Position numbers and translations under genes: made by a program. From Bacillus gaemokensis (GTDB taxonomy: Bacteria > Bacillota > Bacilli > Bacillales > Bacillaceae_G), in NCBI RefSeq assembly GCF_001590835.1, contig NZ_LTAQ01000069.1:45052-109051 (forward strand): a DNA stretch of 64,000 bases, given 5' to 3'. Below the pieces are notes generated by a model, which ran no database searches, was not told the DNA's origin, and was given only the letters and a program-made list of their open reading frames with translations. The stretch's first letter is position 1. Every line of letters begins with the position of its first letter. Positions 52,860-62,287 of the stretch are shown here, in pieces.

Positions 52860-54370
52860 GCTGTAACCTCACTCAATAATTTTTTGCGATCTACCTTTCC
52901 ATTTGGTGTCATTGGAATAGAAGATTGATACATGAATTTTCTTGGAATCATGTAATTTGGTAATCGCTCATTGAGTTCTTTTTTGATTGCAGATGTTAAT
53001 TTGAATTCTTTTTCAAATGAATGTTCTCCAGGAACAACAACTGCTAATAAGTAATCGTATTTCTCACCTTTTTTAATTGGAATTACGACAGCTCCTTCTA
53101 CGTAAGAGCAACCGCGCAGGTGATGTTCGATTTCTTCTAATTCCATTCGATAACCATGTAACTTAATTTGGAAATCAAGACGACCGTTATAGAAAAGGAG
53201 ACCATTTTCTACATAGCCAGCATCACCTGTTTTGTAGGCACGTTCGCCATCAATAACTGTGAATGCTTTTTCCGTTAGTTCAGGGCTTCCTAAATATCCA
53301 ACGCTTACGCTTGGACCAACAATTACGATTTCACCTTTTTCACCATCTGGTGCAATCGTACCATCTTCTTTCATAATAAGAAGGCGGCAATCGGATTTAC
53401 AATAGCCAACTGGAAGTGATTGATATGTATCAACTACTTCTTGCGTAACATGAATGCCTGTTACAGCTACAGTTGCTTCAGTTGGACCGTACGTATTCAT
53501 AATTGTCGCTTTCGGGAAGCGCTCAATTAATTTTCTTGCTACGTCATTCGATAACACTTCACCGCAGAATAAGAATGTTTTCATATTTGGTAGCATACTT
53601 TCAGAGAAAGATGGCTCCATTAAACACATTTCTGCGAAAGATGGTGTGGAAGTCCATACTTGCACATCTGATTGTTCTAGAGAAGCAAATAGGTCTTTTG
53701 GACGTGCAATCATATCTTTGTCGATTGCCCAAAGTGTACCACCTGTTATTAAAGACGGGTAAACATCCATTACAGATAAATCAAACGAGAAAGGTGCTTG
53801 GTTTAGAAACACTTGTCCAGTTTGTAAGTTGAAATCTTCAACTGCCCATTTCGTAAAACTTACAAGACAATTGTACGTAATTTGTACACCTTTAGGATTA
53901 CCTGTACTCCCTGACGTATAGATAATGTAGAAGTTTTCATCATCTTTTACTGCATGTTCAGGGTTTGGTGTTTTCCCTTTATGAGTAAAGAGAATGTCTT
54001 TTAAGTTGTTTTCAGAAACGATGCGAACTGGTAATTCAGTTTCTTTCACTTCTGCCCCTGATAGAAGTAATTTTGCACCGGAACTTTCTGCAATACGTAG
54101 TACACGATCAGCTGGAATAGATAAATCTACTGGAATGTAAGCATGTCCAGCTTTGACGCATCCTAAAAAGCTAATGATCATCTCTGGCTGCATATGGCCG
54201 TATACCATAATTGGTGAGCGATCATTTGCATACTCAGAGGAAATCCAATGAGCTAATGCATCAGAGTCTTCCTTTAATTGTCTGTACGTAATTTTCGCAT
54301 CTCGCCAAACGAAAGCGGTTTGGTCAGGCGTTTCAACCGCCCACTTTTCGATCTGTTCTAATAACTTCAT
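52856..54370 (-). CDS. dltA: D-alanine:D-alanyl carrier protein ligase (504 aa)
   Basis: Adenylates D-alanine and loads it on DltC. ANL-superfamily motifs: [38 protein letters not shown], and the C-terminal catalytic Lys in [21 protein letters not shown] precedes the ATG. Second gene after dltX. Confidence 0.96.
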   Translation of the reverse strand: MKLLEQIEKWAVETPDQTAFVWRDAKITYRQLKEDSDALAHWISSEYANDRSPIMVYGHMQPEMIISFLGCVKAGHAYIPVDLSIPADRVLRIAESSGAKLLLSGAEVKETELPVRIVSENNLKDILFTHKGKTPNPEHAVKDDENFYIIYTSGSTGNPKGVQITYNCLVSFTKWAVEDFNLQTGQVFLNQAPFSFDLSVMDVYPSLITGGTLWAIDKDMIARPKDLFASLEQSDVQVWTSTPSFAEMCLMEPSFSESMLPNMKTFLFCGEVLSNDVARKLIERFPKATIMNTYGPTEATVAVTGIHVTQEVVDTYQSLPVGYCKSDCRLLIMKEDGTIAPDGEKGEIVIVGPSVSVGYLGSPELTEKAFTVIDGERAYKTGDAGYVENGLLFYNGRLDFQIKLHGYRMELEEIEHHLRGCSYVEGAVVIPIKKGEKYDYLLAVVVPGEHSFEKEFKLTSAIKKELNERLPNYMIPRKFMYQSSIPMTPNGKVDRKKLLSEVTA

Positions 54371-54382
54371 AACGTTCCCACC

Positions 54383-54529
54383 CTAAAATTCATTGTAAAT
54401 AAATGTACTTGTGTTTGTATCATGGAATCCATACAACCAAAGTAACGCAAACAAAATTGCAAGGTAATAAAAAGTTTTTGCAAACCATTGTGTGAGTGGT
54501 CGAGACCATATCTCTTTTAATCTTTCCAT
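54383..54529 (-). CDS. dltX: DltX, teichoic acid D-Ala incorporation-associated protein (48 aa)
   Basis: Too short for many gene callers. Reads MERLKEIWSRPLTQWFAKTF, a single membrane helix, and ends STFIYNEF. The C-terminal hydrophobic motif and the position directly before dltA match DltX, whose C-terminus is thought to act in D-alanyl transfer. GAGGGAAAGAG precedes the ATG. Confidence 0.9.
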   Translation of the reverse strand: MERLKEIWSRPLTQWFAKTFYYLAILFALLWLYGFHDTNTSTFIYNEF

Positions 54530-54560
54530 CTCTTTCCCTCTCTTATGAAATAATAACTAT

Positions 54561-54582
54561 ATGTAGGTATCATATCCTACAT
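54561..54582. promoter_or_regulatory. Inverted repeat in the dlt upstream region
   Basis: ATGTAGG-N8-CCTACAT lies about 32 bp upstream of the dltX start and could be an operator for the dlt promoter; the binding protein is unknown. The remaining gap 54583-54837 is AT-rich and shows no gene. Confidence 0.4.
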
Positions 54583-54837
54583 CATTGTGAAAAAAACAAA
54601 ATTCCACATTTTAGGTAAAACCAAGACAAAAGGCTCTTTTTTGATAGTAGCACTAAATACTAAAAAAGAAAATCCCTAACTTAGTAATTATATTACATTC
54701 TTTATGAATTTGTAATCAATTTGTCATGTGAGATGAGAAGCCATGTAATAAGGGAGTTAGTAATAAAATGATGACAAGGACAATTATGTAATGTGAATGG
54801 AATAAGAATGTAAGGAATAGAAAGGAGGTTGTTAGGA

Positions 54838-56016
54838 ATGGAGTACAAGAAACGGGAAGGACGGAAGGGTGTGTCAGAGGAAAATATTATAAAGTGGCGA
54901 AGACATCTTCATAAATTTCCTGAACTATCATTCCATGAAGAACAAACTTCACAATTTATATATAATACTTTAAAGTCTTTTTCATTTTTTGAGGTAACAA
55001 GGCCGACGACATATAGTGTGATGGCAAAGAAAAAAGGAAAGAAAACAGGAAAAGTTGTAGCAATTCGTGCAGATATGGATGCGTTGCCGATTCAAGAAGA
55101 GACGGCTAAATCGTATGCATCAGTTACTCCAGGAGTTATGCATGCATGTGGGCATGATGCACATACGGCTATTTTATTAGGGACAGCGGAAGCAATAGCC
55201 AGCATGAATGAAGATTGGGAAGGAGAAATTCGTCTTTTATTTCAACACGCAGAAGAAGTATATCCTGGTGGTGGACAGGAGATGGTGGAAGCCGGTGTAA
55301 TGGACGATGTGGATTATATTATTGGCTTACATGTCATGTCTGGATTAGAAAGTGGAAAAATTGGGATTGTGTATGGACCTATGATGGCAGCGCCTGATGT
55401 ATTTACAATTAAAGTAAAAGGAAGAGGAGGTCATGCTGCTAGGCCAGAAGAAACAATAGATCCAATAGCAGTTGGGGCGCAAATTATTACCAATGTACAA
55501 CATATTGTATCAAGAAATACAGATGCCTTTATGCAAAGAGTAGTTTCAGTCACACAATTTCATGGAGGATCAGCAGATAATATTATTCCTGATACAGCAT
55601 ATTTAATGGGAACAGTCCGGTCCTTTAATCAAAAATTAAGGGAAGAAGCGGAAGAGAGGATTGAACAAATTGCTAAGGGAGTTACAGATGCACATGGTGC
55701 AACATATACGTATACATATCGCTATGGATATGATCCTGTAATTAATGATGTATTCATTACAAAGGTAGTGGAGGACAGCGCAGTAGAGTTATTTGGAAAA
55801 GAGCGAATTGTAAAACTTGCTCCTTCAATGGGGGGCGAGGATTTCTCTGCATATTTGAGAAAAGCTCCGGGATGCTTTATTAAATTAGGAACTGGGAATG
55901 AGAAAATGGAGACGTGTTATCCGCACCATCATCCAAAATTTGATGTAGATGAGTCTGCGTTAATTTATGGGGCAGAATTATTTTTACAAGCGACAATGAA
56001 ATTACTAAAAGCTTAA
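54838..56016 (+). CDS. M20-family amidohydrolase (392 aa)
   Basis: Zinc-dependent N-acyl amino-acid deacylase type. Metal ligands in RADMDALPI, ACGHDAHTA, the EEVYPGGG Glu pair and the C-terminal MGGEDFSAYL are intact; HAARPEETIDPI belongs to the lid domain. ATG 54838 follows AAAGGAGG by 9 nt. Relatives include N-acetyldiaminopimelate deacetylase and aminoacylases; the substrate cannot be chosen from sequence. Confidence 0.87.
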   Translation: MEYKKREGRKGVSEENIIKWRRHLHKFPELSFHEEQTSQFIYNTLKSFSFFEVTRPTTYSVMAKKKGKKTGKVVAIRADMDALPIQEETAKSYASVTPGVMHACGHDAHTAILLGTAEAIASMNEDWEGEIRLLFQHAEEVYPGGGQEMVEAGVMDDVDYIIGLHVMSGLESGKIGIVYGPMMAAPDVFTIKVKGRGGHAARPEETIDPIAVGAQIITNVQHIVSRNTDAFMQRVVSVTQFHGGSADNIIPDTAYLMGTVRSFNQKLREEAEERIEQIAKGVTDAHGATYTYTYRYGYDPVINDVFITKVVEDSAVELFGKERIVKLAPSMGGEDFSAYLRKAPGCFIKLGTGNEKMETCYPHHHPKFDVDESALIYGAELFLQATMKLLKA

Positions 56017-56078
56017 AAAGTGTGAACACAGGATAAACAATTTATAAAATCAAAAATTGGCTTCGGAATACACAAAAA

Positions 56079-56108
56079 AGGCAACTGCGACAATCGCAGT
56101 TGCTTCTA
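56079..56108 (+). terminator. Terminator of the amidohydrolase gene
   Basis: AAGGCAACTGCGA and TCGCAGTTGCTT form a strong stem, followed by T-rich sequence. Confidence 0.82.
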
Positions 56109-56220
56109 TTTCTTTCCGTTAGAGAGGGCTGAGAAAGAACTATGCTCATTTATAATATATGAATTGTCACCGGACAAGCTTGTATCTTTTCATTATTTTT
56201 TTAAAAATAGGTGTTGACTT

Positions 56221-56275
56221 TGATAATCGTTTTCAATTAATCTAATTATATAGTTGAAATTGATAATTATTATCA
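56221..56275 (+). promoter_or_regulatory. Fur boxes and promoter of the flavodoxin unit
   Basis: TGATAAT-T-ATTATCA (56261-56275) is a perfect 7-1-7 Fur site. TGATAATCGTTTTCA (56221-56235) is a partial second site. A possible promoter (-35 TTGATA at 56219, 17-bp spacer, -10 TAATTA) lies between. Iron repression of the genes at 56313-57712 is inferred. The stretch 56109-56220 shows no gene. Confidence 0.8.
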
Positions 56276-56312
56276 ATTAAATAATAGGTAAGAGAATGGA
56301 TAAGGGAAAGAA

Positions 56313-56450
56313 ATGAAGAAAACATTTCGCTTTGAACAAAGGGAAATTAAAAATAAAGATAAGCATATAGAATGGCAACGGAATGTAATTCGTGCTGAAT
56401 ATGTGGATGAGAAGAAAGCAAACAAAACAAACAAAAGAAGCGATACATAA
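56313..56450 (+). CDS. Small basic protein under Fur control (45 aa)
   Basis: Reads MKKTFRFEQREIKNKDKHIE and ends KKANKTNKRSDT; strongly basic, no hydrophobic segment. AAGGGAAAG precedes the ATG. Immediately after a perfect Fur box and before a flavodoxin gene. B. subtilis has Fur-controlled small basic proteins (FbpA, FbpB, FbpC) that assist the sRNA FsrA in iron sparing; this may be an analogue, but sequence homology was not shown. Confidence 0.6.
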   Translation: MKKTFRFEQREIKNKDKHIEWQRNVIRAEYVDEKKANKTNKRSDT

Positions 56451-56467
56451 TTAAGGGAGAGATTTAG

Positions 56468-56914
56468 TTGAGTAAATTTGTAATGATTTTTGCAAGTATG
56501 AGTGGAAATACGGAAGAGATGGCTGATCATATTGCGGGCGCAATTCGTGAAACAGGAAATGAGATTGAAGTAATTGATATCATGACTACGCCAGAAGCAT
56601 CTATATTAGAAACATATGATGGTATTATTTTAGGAGCATATACATGGGGAGATGGTGAACTTCCTGATGATTTCTTAGATTTCTATGATGAAATGGAAGA
56701 AATTCAATTAGCGGGTAAAAAAGCAGCTGTGTTTGGTTCTTGTGATTCTGCTTATCCGAAATACGGTGCAGCTGTTGATATTTTAGTAGAAAAGCTACAA
56801 GAACGTGGTGCAGAAGTTGTGATGGAAGGGCTAAAAGTAGAATTAACGCCAGAAGATGAAGATGTAGAGAAGTGTCTTCAATTTGGTACTGAATTTGTAA
56901 AACACCTTTCTTAA
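56468..56914 (+). CDS. Short-chain flavodoxin, YkuN/YkuP-like (148 aa)
   Basis: FMN electron carrier that replaces ferredoxin under iron limitation. FMN-phosphate loop ASMSGNTEEMADHI, the GAYTWGDGELPDDF isoalloxazine loop, and FGSCDSAYPKYGAAV are present. TTG start with GGGAGAG upstream. B. subtilis ykuN/ykuP are Fur-repressed flavodoxins, in line with the Fur site here. Confidence 0.9.
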   Translation: MSKFVMIFASMSGNTEEMADHIAGAIRETGNEIEVIDIMTTPEASILETYDGIILGAYTWGDGELPDDFLDFYDEMEEIQLAGKKAAVFGSCDSAYPKYGAAVDILVEKLQERGAEVVMEGLKVELTPEDEDVEKCLQFGTEFVKHLS

Positions 56915-56938
56915 TGGCGAGAGGGAGATGAAGAGCAA

Positions 56939-57712
56939 GTGCAGAGGAAAATCTCAATCAAAACGATGACAGATTATCATTTATATGATTTTATGCGTTG
57001 TCCGCATAAATTTTATTTTCGTCATATAAAAAGAAGAGAACCTTCTTCATTTGAATGGCAACAAATGGTGCAAGCGATTGTAAATCAAATTATTAGTGAC
57101 TATTACACGTCACCACCAGAAAAACAAAGTACAGTCTTTTTGTTAGAGTTATTGGAAAAACATTGGCATAAAGTACAGATTAGTATGTTTGCTTCTAAAG
57201 CAGAATACTATATTGTTTTGGCAAAATTAACGGATCATCTATTAAAATTTGTGAAAAATGAAGCAAGTGAAATGCCGCCTTTATTTTTATATGAGAAGTT
57301 CCAAACATATATGGAGGAACTAGGGGTGCAAATTTCATTAACGTTTGAAGTTGGTGAGTGGTCTACACAATCGTTTGTAATTAAAAAATATGTTATTGAT
57401 GCAAATGAAGAGATGCTTGCTCTTTGCCAAAAGTTAACGGCTGTTTTTAGCCATAAAGCTTTTGGAGTTCTTCCTGAAAGAATTGAAATTGTTAGTTTAA
57501 TAGAAGGAACTAGGTATGATTATGTTCCAAAAGAGCAAGATATTATAGCTGGTATGAGTGATCTACATAGGATGAAAGAGATGTTACAGCAACCAGAGCA
57601 CTATACAGAGCGAATACTACGTTCTGAGTGTAATAGCTGCGCTTTTCGGAAGGAATGTAAAGTAGACGAAGAGCGAGAGACACTCATTCAAAAAAAATCT
57701 ATATTACATTAA
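56939..57712 (+). CDS. PD-(D/E)XK nuclease-like protein with Fe-S Cys pattern (257 aa)
   Basis: The N-terminal YHLYDFMRCPHKFYFRHI and the C-terminal SECNSCAFRKECK together give one Cys followed much later by CxxCx5C, the 4Fe-4S arrangement of AddB/Cas4-type nucleases. The catalytic GxxD...DYK motif expected between them is not evident, so the nuclease may be inactive. GTG start at 56939. It lies 24 nt after the flavodoxin gene in a Fur-controlled unit. Confidence 0.6.
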   Translation: MQRKISIKTMTDYHLYDFMRCPHKFYFRHIKRREPSSFEWQQMVQAIVNQIISDYYTSPPEKQSTVFLLELLEKHWHKVQISMFASKAEYYIVLAKLTDHLLKFVKNEASEMPPLFLYEKFQTYMEELGVQISLTFEVGEWSTQSFVIKKYVIDANEEMLALCQKLTAVFSHKAFGVLPERIEIVSLIEGTRYDYVPKEQDIIAGMSDLHRMKEMLQQPEHYTERILRSECNSCAFRKECKVDEERETLIQKKSILH

Positions 57713-57738
57713 AAGGGTGCGAATTCGCATCCTTTTTT
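57711..57738 (+). terminator. Terminator of the flavodoxin unit
   Basis: AAAGGGTGCG-AATT-CGCATCCTTT followed by T run. Confidence 0.88.
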
Positions 57739-57745
57739 TATTGAC

Positions 57746-57761
57746 ATGAAAAGCTTTTCAT
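57746..57761. promoter_or_regulatory. Perfect 16-bp palindrome at a promoter
   Basis: ATGAAAAGCTTTTCAT overlaps the end of a TTGACA -35-like hexamer (57741-57746), upstream of the next small gene. Looks like a dimer operator; binding protein unknown. Confidence 0.5.
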
Positions 57762-57808
57762 CATTTAGGTTATATATGCAGGGTAAATTTGGAAAAGGGG
57801 GATAACTA

Positions 57809-57970
57809 GTGGAAAATGAAATGAAAGTATTTCAATGGTTAAAAGAACAACAGGCTCCTTTTTGGGTTCGATTACAAATTTTACAGGTGTTTCAAATGTA
57901 TAAATTAATTGTAGAGATGGATAGAAAATTAATGATGTACGAGGAGAAGGAGAACAGGGAAAGAAGTTAA
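57809..57970 (+). CDS. Small helical unknown protein (53 aa)
   Basis: GTG start 8 nt after AAAAGGGGG. Reads MENEMKVFQWLKEQQAPFWV, then a helix rich in Met/Leu/Lys ending KENRERS. Its stop codon overlaps that of the converging APH remnant. Not recognised. Confidence 0.6.
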   Translation: MENEMKVFQWLKEQQAPFWVRLQILQVFQMYKLIVEMDRKLMMYEEKENRERS

Positions 57971-58616
57971 TTCGTTCCCTGAAGTATGATTTGTAACTTG
58001 TTTTGATTCTTCTTAATCTCCTGCTCATTAGTTGTTTCAAAGCTATACACAAGGTTATGGAGCAACGGACTGTATTGATAAAATTGAACGTTGCGTTCAA
58101 AGAATGATGAATCATGGTGGGGAGCAAGAATACAGTACTGTTTATATATGGAGTTTGTAAATTTACTACCAAAATCGTTATATAATCCAGCGAAATCAAA
58201 GGCAGGATCTCCAATTTGTGCATCACCAAAATCGATAATTCCCGCAATATTTCTTTGCTCCCCATTAAATAAAATGTGGTGATGTGTAAGATCAGCATGA
58301 ATCACCGCTTTTTGAAAGGAAGACGAGCACATAGATTCAAAAAAATTCTCAAATAAGCAATCAAAAGCTTTTCTTTCTAGCGATGTAAGGGTAGGAGAAA
58401 GATAATCGTGCAATTTAGTTTGAATCTGTTGCCAGTATGTGAGTGGCCTCTCATCATAAAATCCCCATCCTATAGCATGTTCTATTGGGATCGTATGTAA
58501 AGAAGCAAGAAAGGTAGCAAGCTGTGTAATAATTGTTTCTCGTTCTATTGTATGTAATCCCGCTATAGTTTGTTCCGTTAGTAGCTCTCCATGAATGAGT
58601 TTATAATAACTACAAG
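57967..58616 (-). pseudogene. Aminoglycoside/choline phosphotransferase-family gene lacking its 5' end
   Basis: The minus strand encodes about 215 residues of an APH-fold kinase: YYKLIHGELLTEQTI (N-lobe to hinge), VIHADLTHHHILF (catalytic loop, Brenner motif) and IAGIIDFGDAQIGDPAFDFAGL (metal-binding Asp). The first 60-80 residues with the ATP-binding N-lobe are absent, and no start codon with a ribosome site is available. Sequence homology stops near 58616, where a plus-strand gene fragment begins. Confidence 0.75.
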
Positions 58617-58829
58617 ATGGAGTTAAATCGTTTCCATACTTTAGAATATAAATTTGCTAATGAAGAAGTGTTGAAAGAAATGGAAGAAAGTTTTACTTAT
58701 AATGCTATTACTTACATTTCGGGTATCGAGAATGGGGAGAAAAGTGAAATGCAATTAAGCTATAAGGTGAAAGTTGTAAAAGAAGATAATACGTTTAAAA
58801 TTGCTAAGCAGTGGCAGCATGTAAAATGA
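58617..58829 (+). pseudogene. C-terminal remnant of an unidentified gene
   Basis: The frame MELNRFHTLEYKFANEEVLK to AKQWQHVK has coding-like codon use and a normal terminator after its stop, but no ribosome site precedes the ATG. It abuts the broken end of the APH gene, so it is probably the 3' part of a gene whose 5' part was deleted with that of the APH gene. A short functional protein is possible. Confidence 0.55.
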
Positions 58830-58858
58830 AAATGTCCCCAGTAGGTGGGGACATTTTT
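58829..58858. terminator. Terminator
   Basis: AAAATGTCCCC and GGGGACATTTT perfect stem with T run, shared by the plus-strand remnant and the minus-strand small gene. Confidence 0.88.
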
Positions 58859-58863
58859 TATAT

Positions 58864-59013
58864 TTAAAGATTTTCGTTTTGTTGTCCAATTTCTTTTTTT
58901 GCAATTTCTAGATTTCCTTGTTCGATTTGCTTATGCGTATTTACAGAATCTCCTGCATAACCTTTTTGTGTTTTTACAACTCTTTTCGAAAAAACTGAGG
59001 TTTGTTTGTCCAT
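58864..59013 (-). CDS. Small hydrophilic protein (49 aa)
   Basis: Reads MDKQTSVFSKRVVKTQKGYA and ends IGQQNENL. Gln/Lys-rich and soluble, of the composition of small spore or cytoplasmic proteins. AAAGGAA lies 7 nt upstream of the ATG. Not recognised. Confidence 0.6.
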   Translation of the reverse strand: MDKQTSVFSKRVVKTQKGYAGDSVNTHKQIEQGNLEIAKKEIGQQNENL

Positions 59014-59030
59014 ATGAAATTTCCTTTCGA

Positions 59031-59204
59031 TTAAAAGTAGACGAAAATAATGAGTACAAGTAATATTGCCCCAAAAATACCAATTCCAATTAAGAAGGAA
59101 GTGTTTTTATATTGAGGTGGTTTATGAATATCTTGCCGGTATCCAGGTGAGATTTCAGGAGCAAACTCTTCATCATAGGAGTGCTGTTTTTTCTTTTCAT
59201 CCAT
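59031..59204 (-). CDS. Small tail-anchored membrane protein (57 aa)
   Basis: Charged N-terminal half (MDEKKKQHSYDEEFAPEISP) and a C-terminal membrane helix (LIGIGIFGAILLVLIIFVYF). AAAGG 9 nt before the ATG. Possibly cotranscribed with the 49-aa gene. Not recognised. Confidence 0.65.
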   Translation of the reverse strand: MDEKKKQHSYDEEFAPEISPGYRQDIHKPPQYKNTSFLIGIGIFGAILLVLIIFVYF

Positions 59205-59263
59205 AAGTTTATACCTTTCTTTTTCCTTATGTTATACGTTATAAAAGGGAACTATGCATAATG

Positions 59264-59288
59264 AAAAAAAGCCGCTATCATTAGCGAC
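59264..59288 (-). terminator. Terminator of the MATE gene
   Basis: GTCGCTA-ATGA-TAGCGGC (minus strand, one G-U) followed by seven T. Confidence 0.82.
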
Positions 59289-60639
59289 TTCTTTTCGATT
59301 GATATTTACGTTGTACTTGAAAGAGGCGAACGAGCAGAAAGGTAGCCCCGAATGCTAGTCCTAAAATAAGACCTATCCAATATCCCTTCGCTGCCCAGGA
59401 AGTGTAGGTTGCTAATATATATCCGAGCGGAAGTCCGATGACCCAGTAGGCGATAAGCGTCATGATTAAAGCGACATTTACGTCTTTATAACCACGGAGT
59501 GCACCTTGCACTGGAGTAGCAATCGCATCGGAAATTTGAAATAGAATGGCAAAGATGAGAAATTCTTTTGCTAAATCATGGACAGCGGCATCTGTAGTGT
59601 AAATAGATGCGATTTGATCGTCAAAGAAATAGAGCAGAATGGAATATAATAAGGCAAATACAAGTGCCAGACCAATACCGATAAACCCGTATTGTTTTGC
59701 ATTTTCATATCGACTTGCCCCAACTTCAAATCCCACTGCAATTGTCATAGCCATTGCTAAACTTAAAGGAGTCATGTATAACAGTGATGCAAAGTTCATA
59801 GCTGCTTGGTGCGCTGCAATTGTCGTTGTACTAAAATTACTCATCATAAGTGTAACAGCAGCAAAAATACTCGTTTCAAAAAAGATCGCAAAGCCGATAG
59901 GTACACCAAGTTTTAATAGTTCTCTCCAACTCGAAAGAGATATGCGATATAACTTCTGGAAAATACCAAAGGATGCAAACGGCTCTTTCGTGCAGATAAT
60001 AATGATAGTGATGATTAAAATACACCAATACGTTGCTGTGGAAGCAATTGCAGCGCCAACGCCGCCTAGTTTTGGGAATCCGAAATGACCAAAGATAAAT
60101 ACGTAATTTAAAATGACGTTAATTGGTAAAGAGAGTAGTGTAATAATCATTGTGGTACGTGTTTTCCCTAGGGCATCAATAAACCCACGCAATACGGTAT
60201 AGATAAATAAAGGGATAATACCAATTGCAATAATACTTAAAAACTGAGAGGCAATGTGTTCCACTTGTTCTTCTAAATGCATGCCTTTTAGAATTGGTGA
60301 AACAGCAAGGAAGCCTATGAGTATAACAATGAAACTAACACTGATAGCTAAATATACAGCTTGTATCACAACGTGAGGAACGGCACCTTTTTGCTTAGAG
60401 CCAACAAGATGCGCGATAATAGGAGTAGTGGCCATTAAGATTCCAGTTAACCCCGTACTAACTGGAATCCATACGCTAGTTCCGATTGCAACCCCTGCCA
60501 AATCGGTAGGACTTGCATGTCCCGACATTGTCGTATCAAAAAAACTCATTGCAAATAAAGACATTTGCGTTACAAAAATCGGGAAGAATAGTAATACAAA
60601 TTGTTTCGTTTTCTGTGAGAGTGAGTTGGTTTCTTTCAT
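59281..60639 (-). CDS. MATE-family multidrug efflux transporter, NorM-like (452 aa)
   Basis: Twelve hydrophobic segments in two related halves; typical MATE stretches are [18 protein letters not shown] near the N-terminus and [19 protein letters not shown] in the second half. Exports cationic drugs using Na+ or H+. ATG 60639 follows AAAGGAGC. Confidence 0.88.
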   Translation of the reverse strand: MKETNSLSQKTKQFVLLFFPIFVTQMSLFAMSFFDTTMSGHASPTDLAGVAIGTSVWIPVSTGLTGILMATTPIIAHLVGSKQKGAVPHVVIQAVYLAISVSFIVILIGFLAVSPILKGMHLEEQVEHIASQFLSIIAIGIIPLFIYTVLRGFIDALGKTRTTMIITLLSLPINVILNYVFIFGHFGFPKLGGVGAAIASTATYWCILIITIIIICTKEPFASFGIFQKLYRISLSSWRELLKLGVPIGFAIFFETSIFAAVTLMMSNFSTTTIAAHQAAMNFASLLYMTPLSLAMAMTIAVGFEVGASRYENAKQYGFIGIGLALVFALLYSILLYFFDDQIASIYTTDAAVHDLAKEFLIFAILFQISDAIATPVQGALRGYKDVNVALIMTLIAYWVIGLPLGYILATYTSWAAKGYWIGLILGLAFGATFLLVRLFQVQRKYQSKRSR

Positions 60640-60819
60640 AAAAGCTCCTTTCCGCATAAGAACAAACTCTTATCATCATACAATTTAATCAAAAAATAGA
60701 AAAGAAATACGCGCATGTGCACATGAAATAGATGAAAAAAAAGATGCACTTTAAAGAGGGATAAGGTATTATGGTAAGGTGTGAAAAATTACATATTAGT
60801 TATTAAGGAGGCACTATTC

Positions 60820-61611
60820 GTGGCTGATTGGTTAATTGGATTAATCATGGGTGCTGTTGAAGGATTGACAGAGTTTTTACCGGTTTCATCAACAGGACAT
60901 ATGATTTTAACAGGGCATTTACTTGGATTTGACGACGAGAGAGCGAAAGTCTTTGAAGTTGTTATCCAATTGGGATCGATTTTAGCGGTTGTCGTTATAT
61001 TTTGGAAACGTTTATGGTCATTAGTTGGAATAGGGAAAGTAACGGAAGGGCCATCGTTAAACTTACTACATATCATTATCGGGATGATTCCAGCAGGAAT
61101 ACTTGGTGTGTTATTCCATAGTACAATTAAAGAAGTGCTATTTGGTCCAGGACCGGTTGTTATTAGTTTAGTTGCAGGTGGTATTTTAATGATTGTTGCT
61201 GAGAAGTTTTCAAAACCAAGTACAGCAAGAACATTAGATGAAATCACATATAAACAAGCATTTACAATTGGAATGTTCCAATGTTTAGCGTTATGGCCAG
61301 GGTTTTCACGTTCTGGATCTACAATAAGCGGTGGTTTATTAGCACGCGTGTCGCATACAGCGGCAGCTGAATATACATTTATTTTAGCGGTACCGATGAT
61401 GGTGGCTGCAAGTGGATTAGATTTAATTAAAAGCTGGGATGTACTAAGTGCAGCTGATCTACCATTATTTGCAAGCGGGTTTATTACAGCGTTTGTTGTA
61501 GCGATGCTTGCAATTGTTTCATTCTTAAAATTATTGTCTCGTGTAAAGTTAACACCATTTGCATATTATCGTTTTATCTTAGCAGCGGTGTTTTATTTCT
61601 TCATTATGTAA
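60820..61611 (+). CDS. uppP: Undecaprenyl-diphosphatase (263 aa)
   Basis: Recycles the lipid carrier of cell-wall synthesis by dephosphorylating undecaprenyl pyrophosphate; extra copies give bacitracin resistance. Motifs [14 protein letters not shown] and [13 protein letters not shown] are intact. GTG 60820 is 8 nt from AAGGAGG, so the longer ORF from 60781 is rejected. B. cereus has several bacA/uppP paralogues. Confidence 0.92.
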   Translation: MADWLIGLIMGAVEGLTEFLPVSSTGHMILTGHLLGFDDERAKVFEVVIQLGSILAVVVIFWKRLWSLVGIGKVTEGPSLNLLHIIIGMIPAGILGVLFHSTIKEVLFGPGPVVISLVAGGILMIVAEKFSKPSTARTLDEITYKQAFTIGMFQCLALWPGFSRSGSTISGGLLARVSHTAAAEYTFILAVPMMVAASGLDLIKSWDVLSAADLPLFASGFITAFVVAMLAIVSFLKLLSRVKLTPFAYYRFILAAVFYFFIM

Positions 61612-61612
61612 T

Positions 61613-61641
61613 AAAAAAACTGCCATTCGGCAGTTTTTTTT
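61613..61641. terminator. Shared terminator
   Basis: AAAAAACTGCC-ATTC-GGCAGTTTTTT between convergent genes. Confidence 0.9.
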
Positions 61642-62194
61642 ATTTTACGATTTTTTCAATCATATTTTCCAGCACATGCTCCCATAGGGAAGTATCATCG
61701 GCTAGTGTTGCACGGAAATTGGCATACATTTCTTTTTGTTTTTCTTCAAATAGCGGATCCTCTTTTTCTGGTAATGTAGCGCGCATAGAAGTCACTAACT
61801 CTTGTACTTTTGGAGCGCGTGGTCCCCAAACGGCTTGTTCATTTCCTTCTCTATCGATAAAAATAAAGATTGGAATGGCACGAGCTGTTCCGTTCGTTAA
61901 GTATTGATCCATTAATTCTAGGTTTTCATCGCGAATGAGTAATTTCATATCAATATTAGAAACTTCACAAATTCGTTTCATTACAGGTACGCATAGTAGA
62001 GCATCCCCACACCAGTCGGCTGTTAATACGATAACGCGCCATCCATCATTTTGTCGTTCTTCTAAAACAGGAAGCAACTCGTTTGGAATTAAAAAATTAT
62101 TATAAATATGTAAAAGCTCATATTGGTTAACAGTCATTTCATTTACGTATGTATCAAAGGACATGCCTTTATCAGCCCATTGTTGTAATGTCAT
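61640..62194 (-). CDS. Thioredoxin-family protein (184 aa)
   Basis: Thioredoxin fold with VIVLTADWCGDALLCVPVM at the active-site position; the motif is CGDALLC rather than CxxC, as in a group of Bacillus proteins of unknown role. The cis-Pro strand is in ARAIPIFIFI. ATG 62194 (MTLQQWADKGM) has AGGTGT upstream. Confidence 0.75.
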   Translation of the reverse strand: MTLQQWADKGMSFDTYVNEMTVNQYELLHIYNNFLIPNELLPVLEERQNDGWRVIVLTADWCGDALLCVPVMKRICEVSNIDMKLLIRDENLELMDQYLTNGTARAIPIFIFIDREGNEQAVWGPRAPKVQELVTSMRATLPEKEDPLFEEKQKEMYANFRATLADDTSLWEHVLENMIEKIVK

Positions 62195-62287
62195 ATGTAA
62201 CACCTCTTTAGTATATTTTGCTTTCATTGTACCAATTTTTATAGAGAAAAGCTTGTAATCTTACTCTTTCTTTTTATTATCAGTAGG

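Noticed and set aside
57765-58298. 177-codon minus-strand frame
   Set aside because: Out of frame with the clear APH motifs in the same stretch; no recognisable features.
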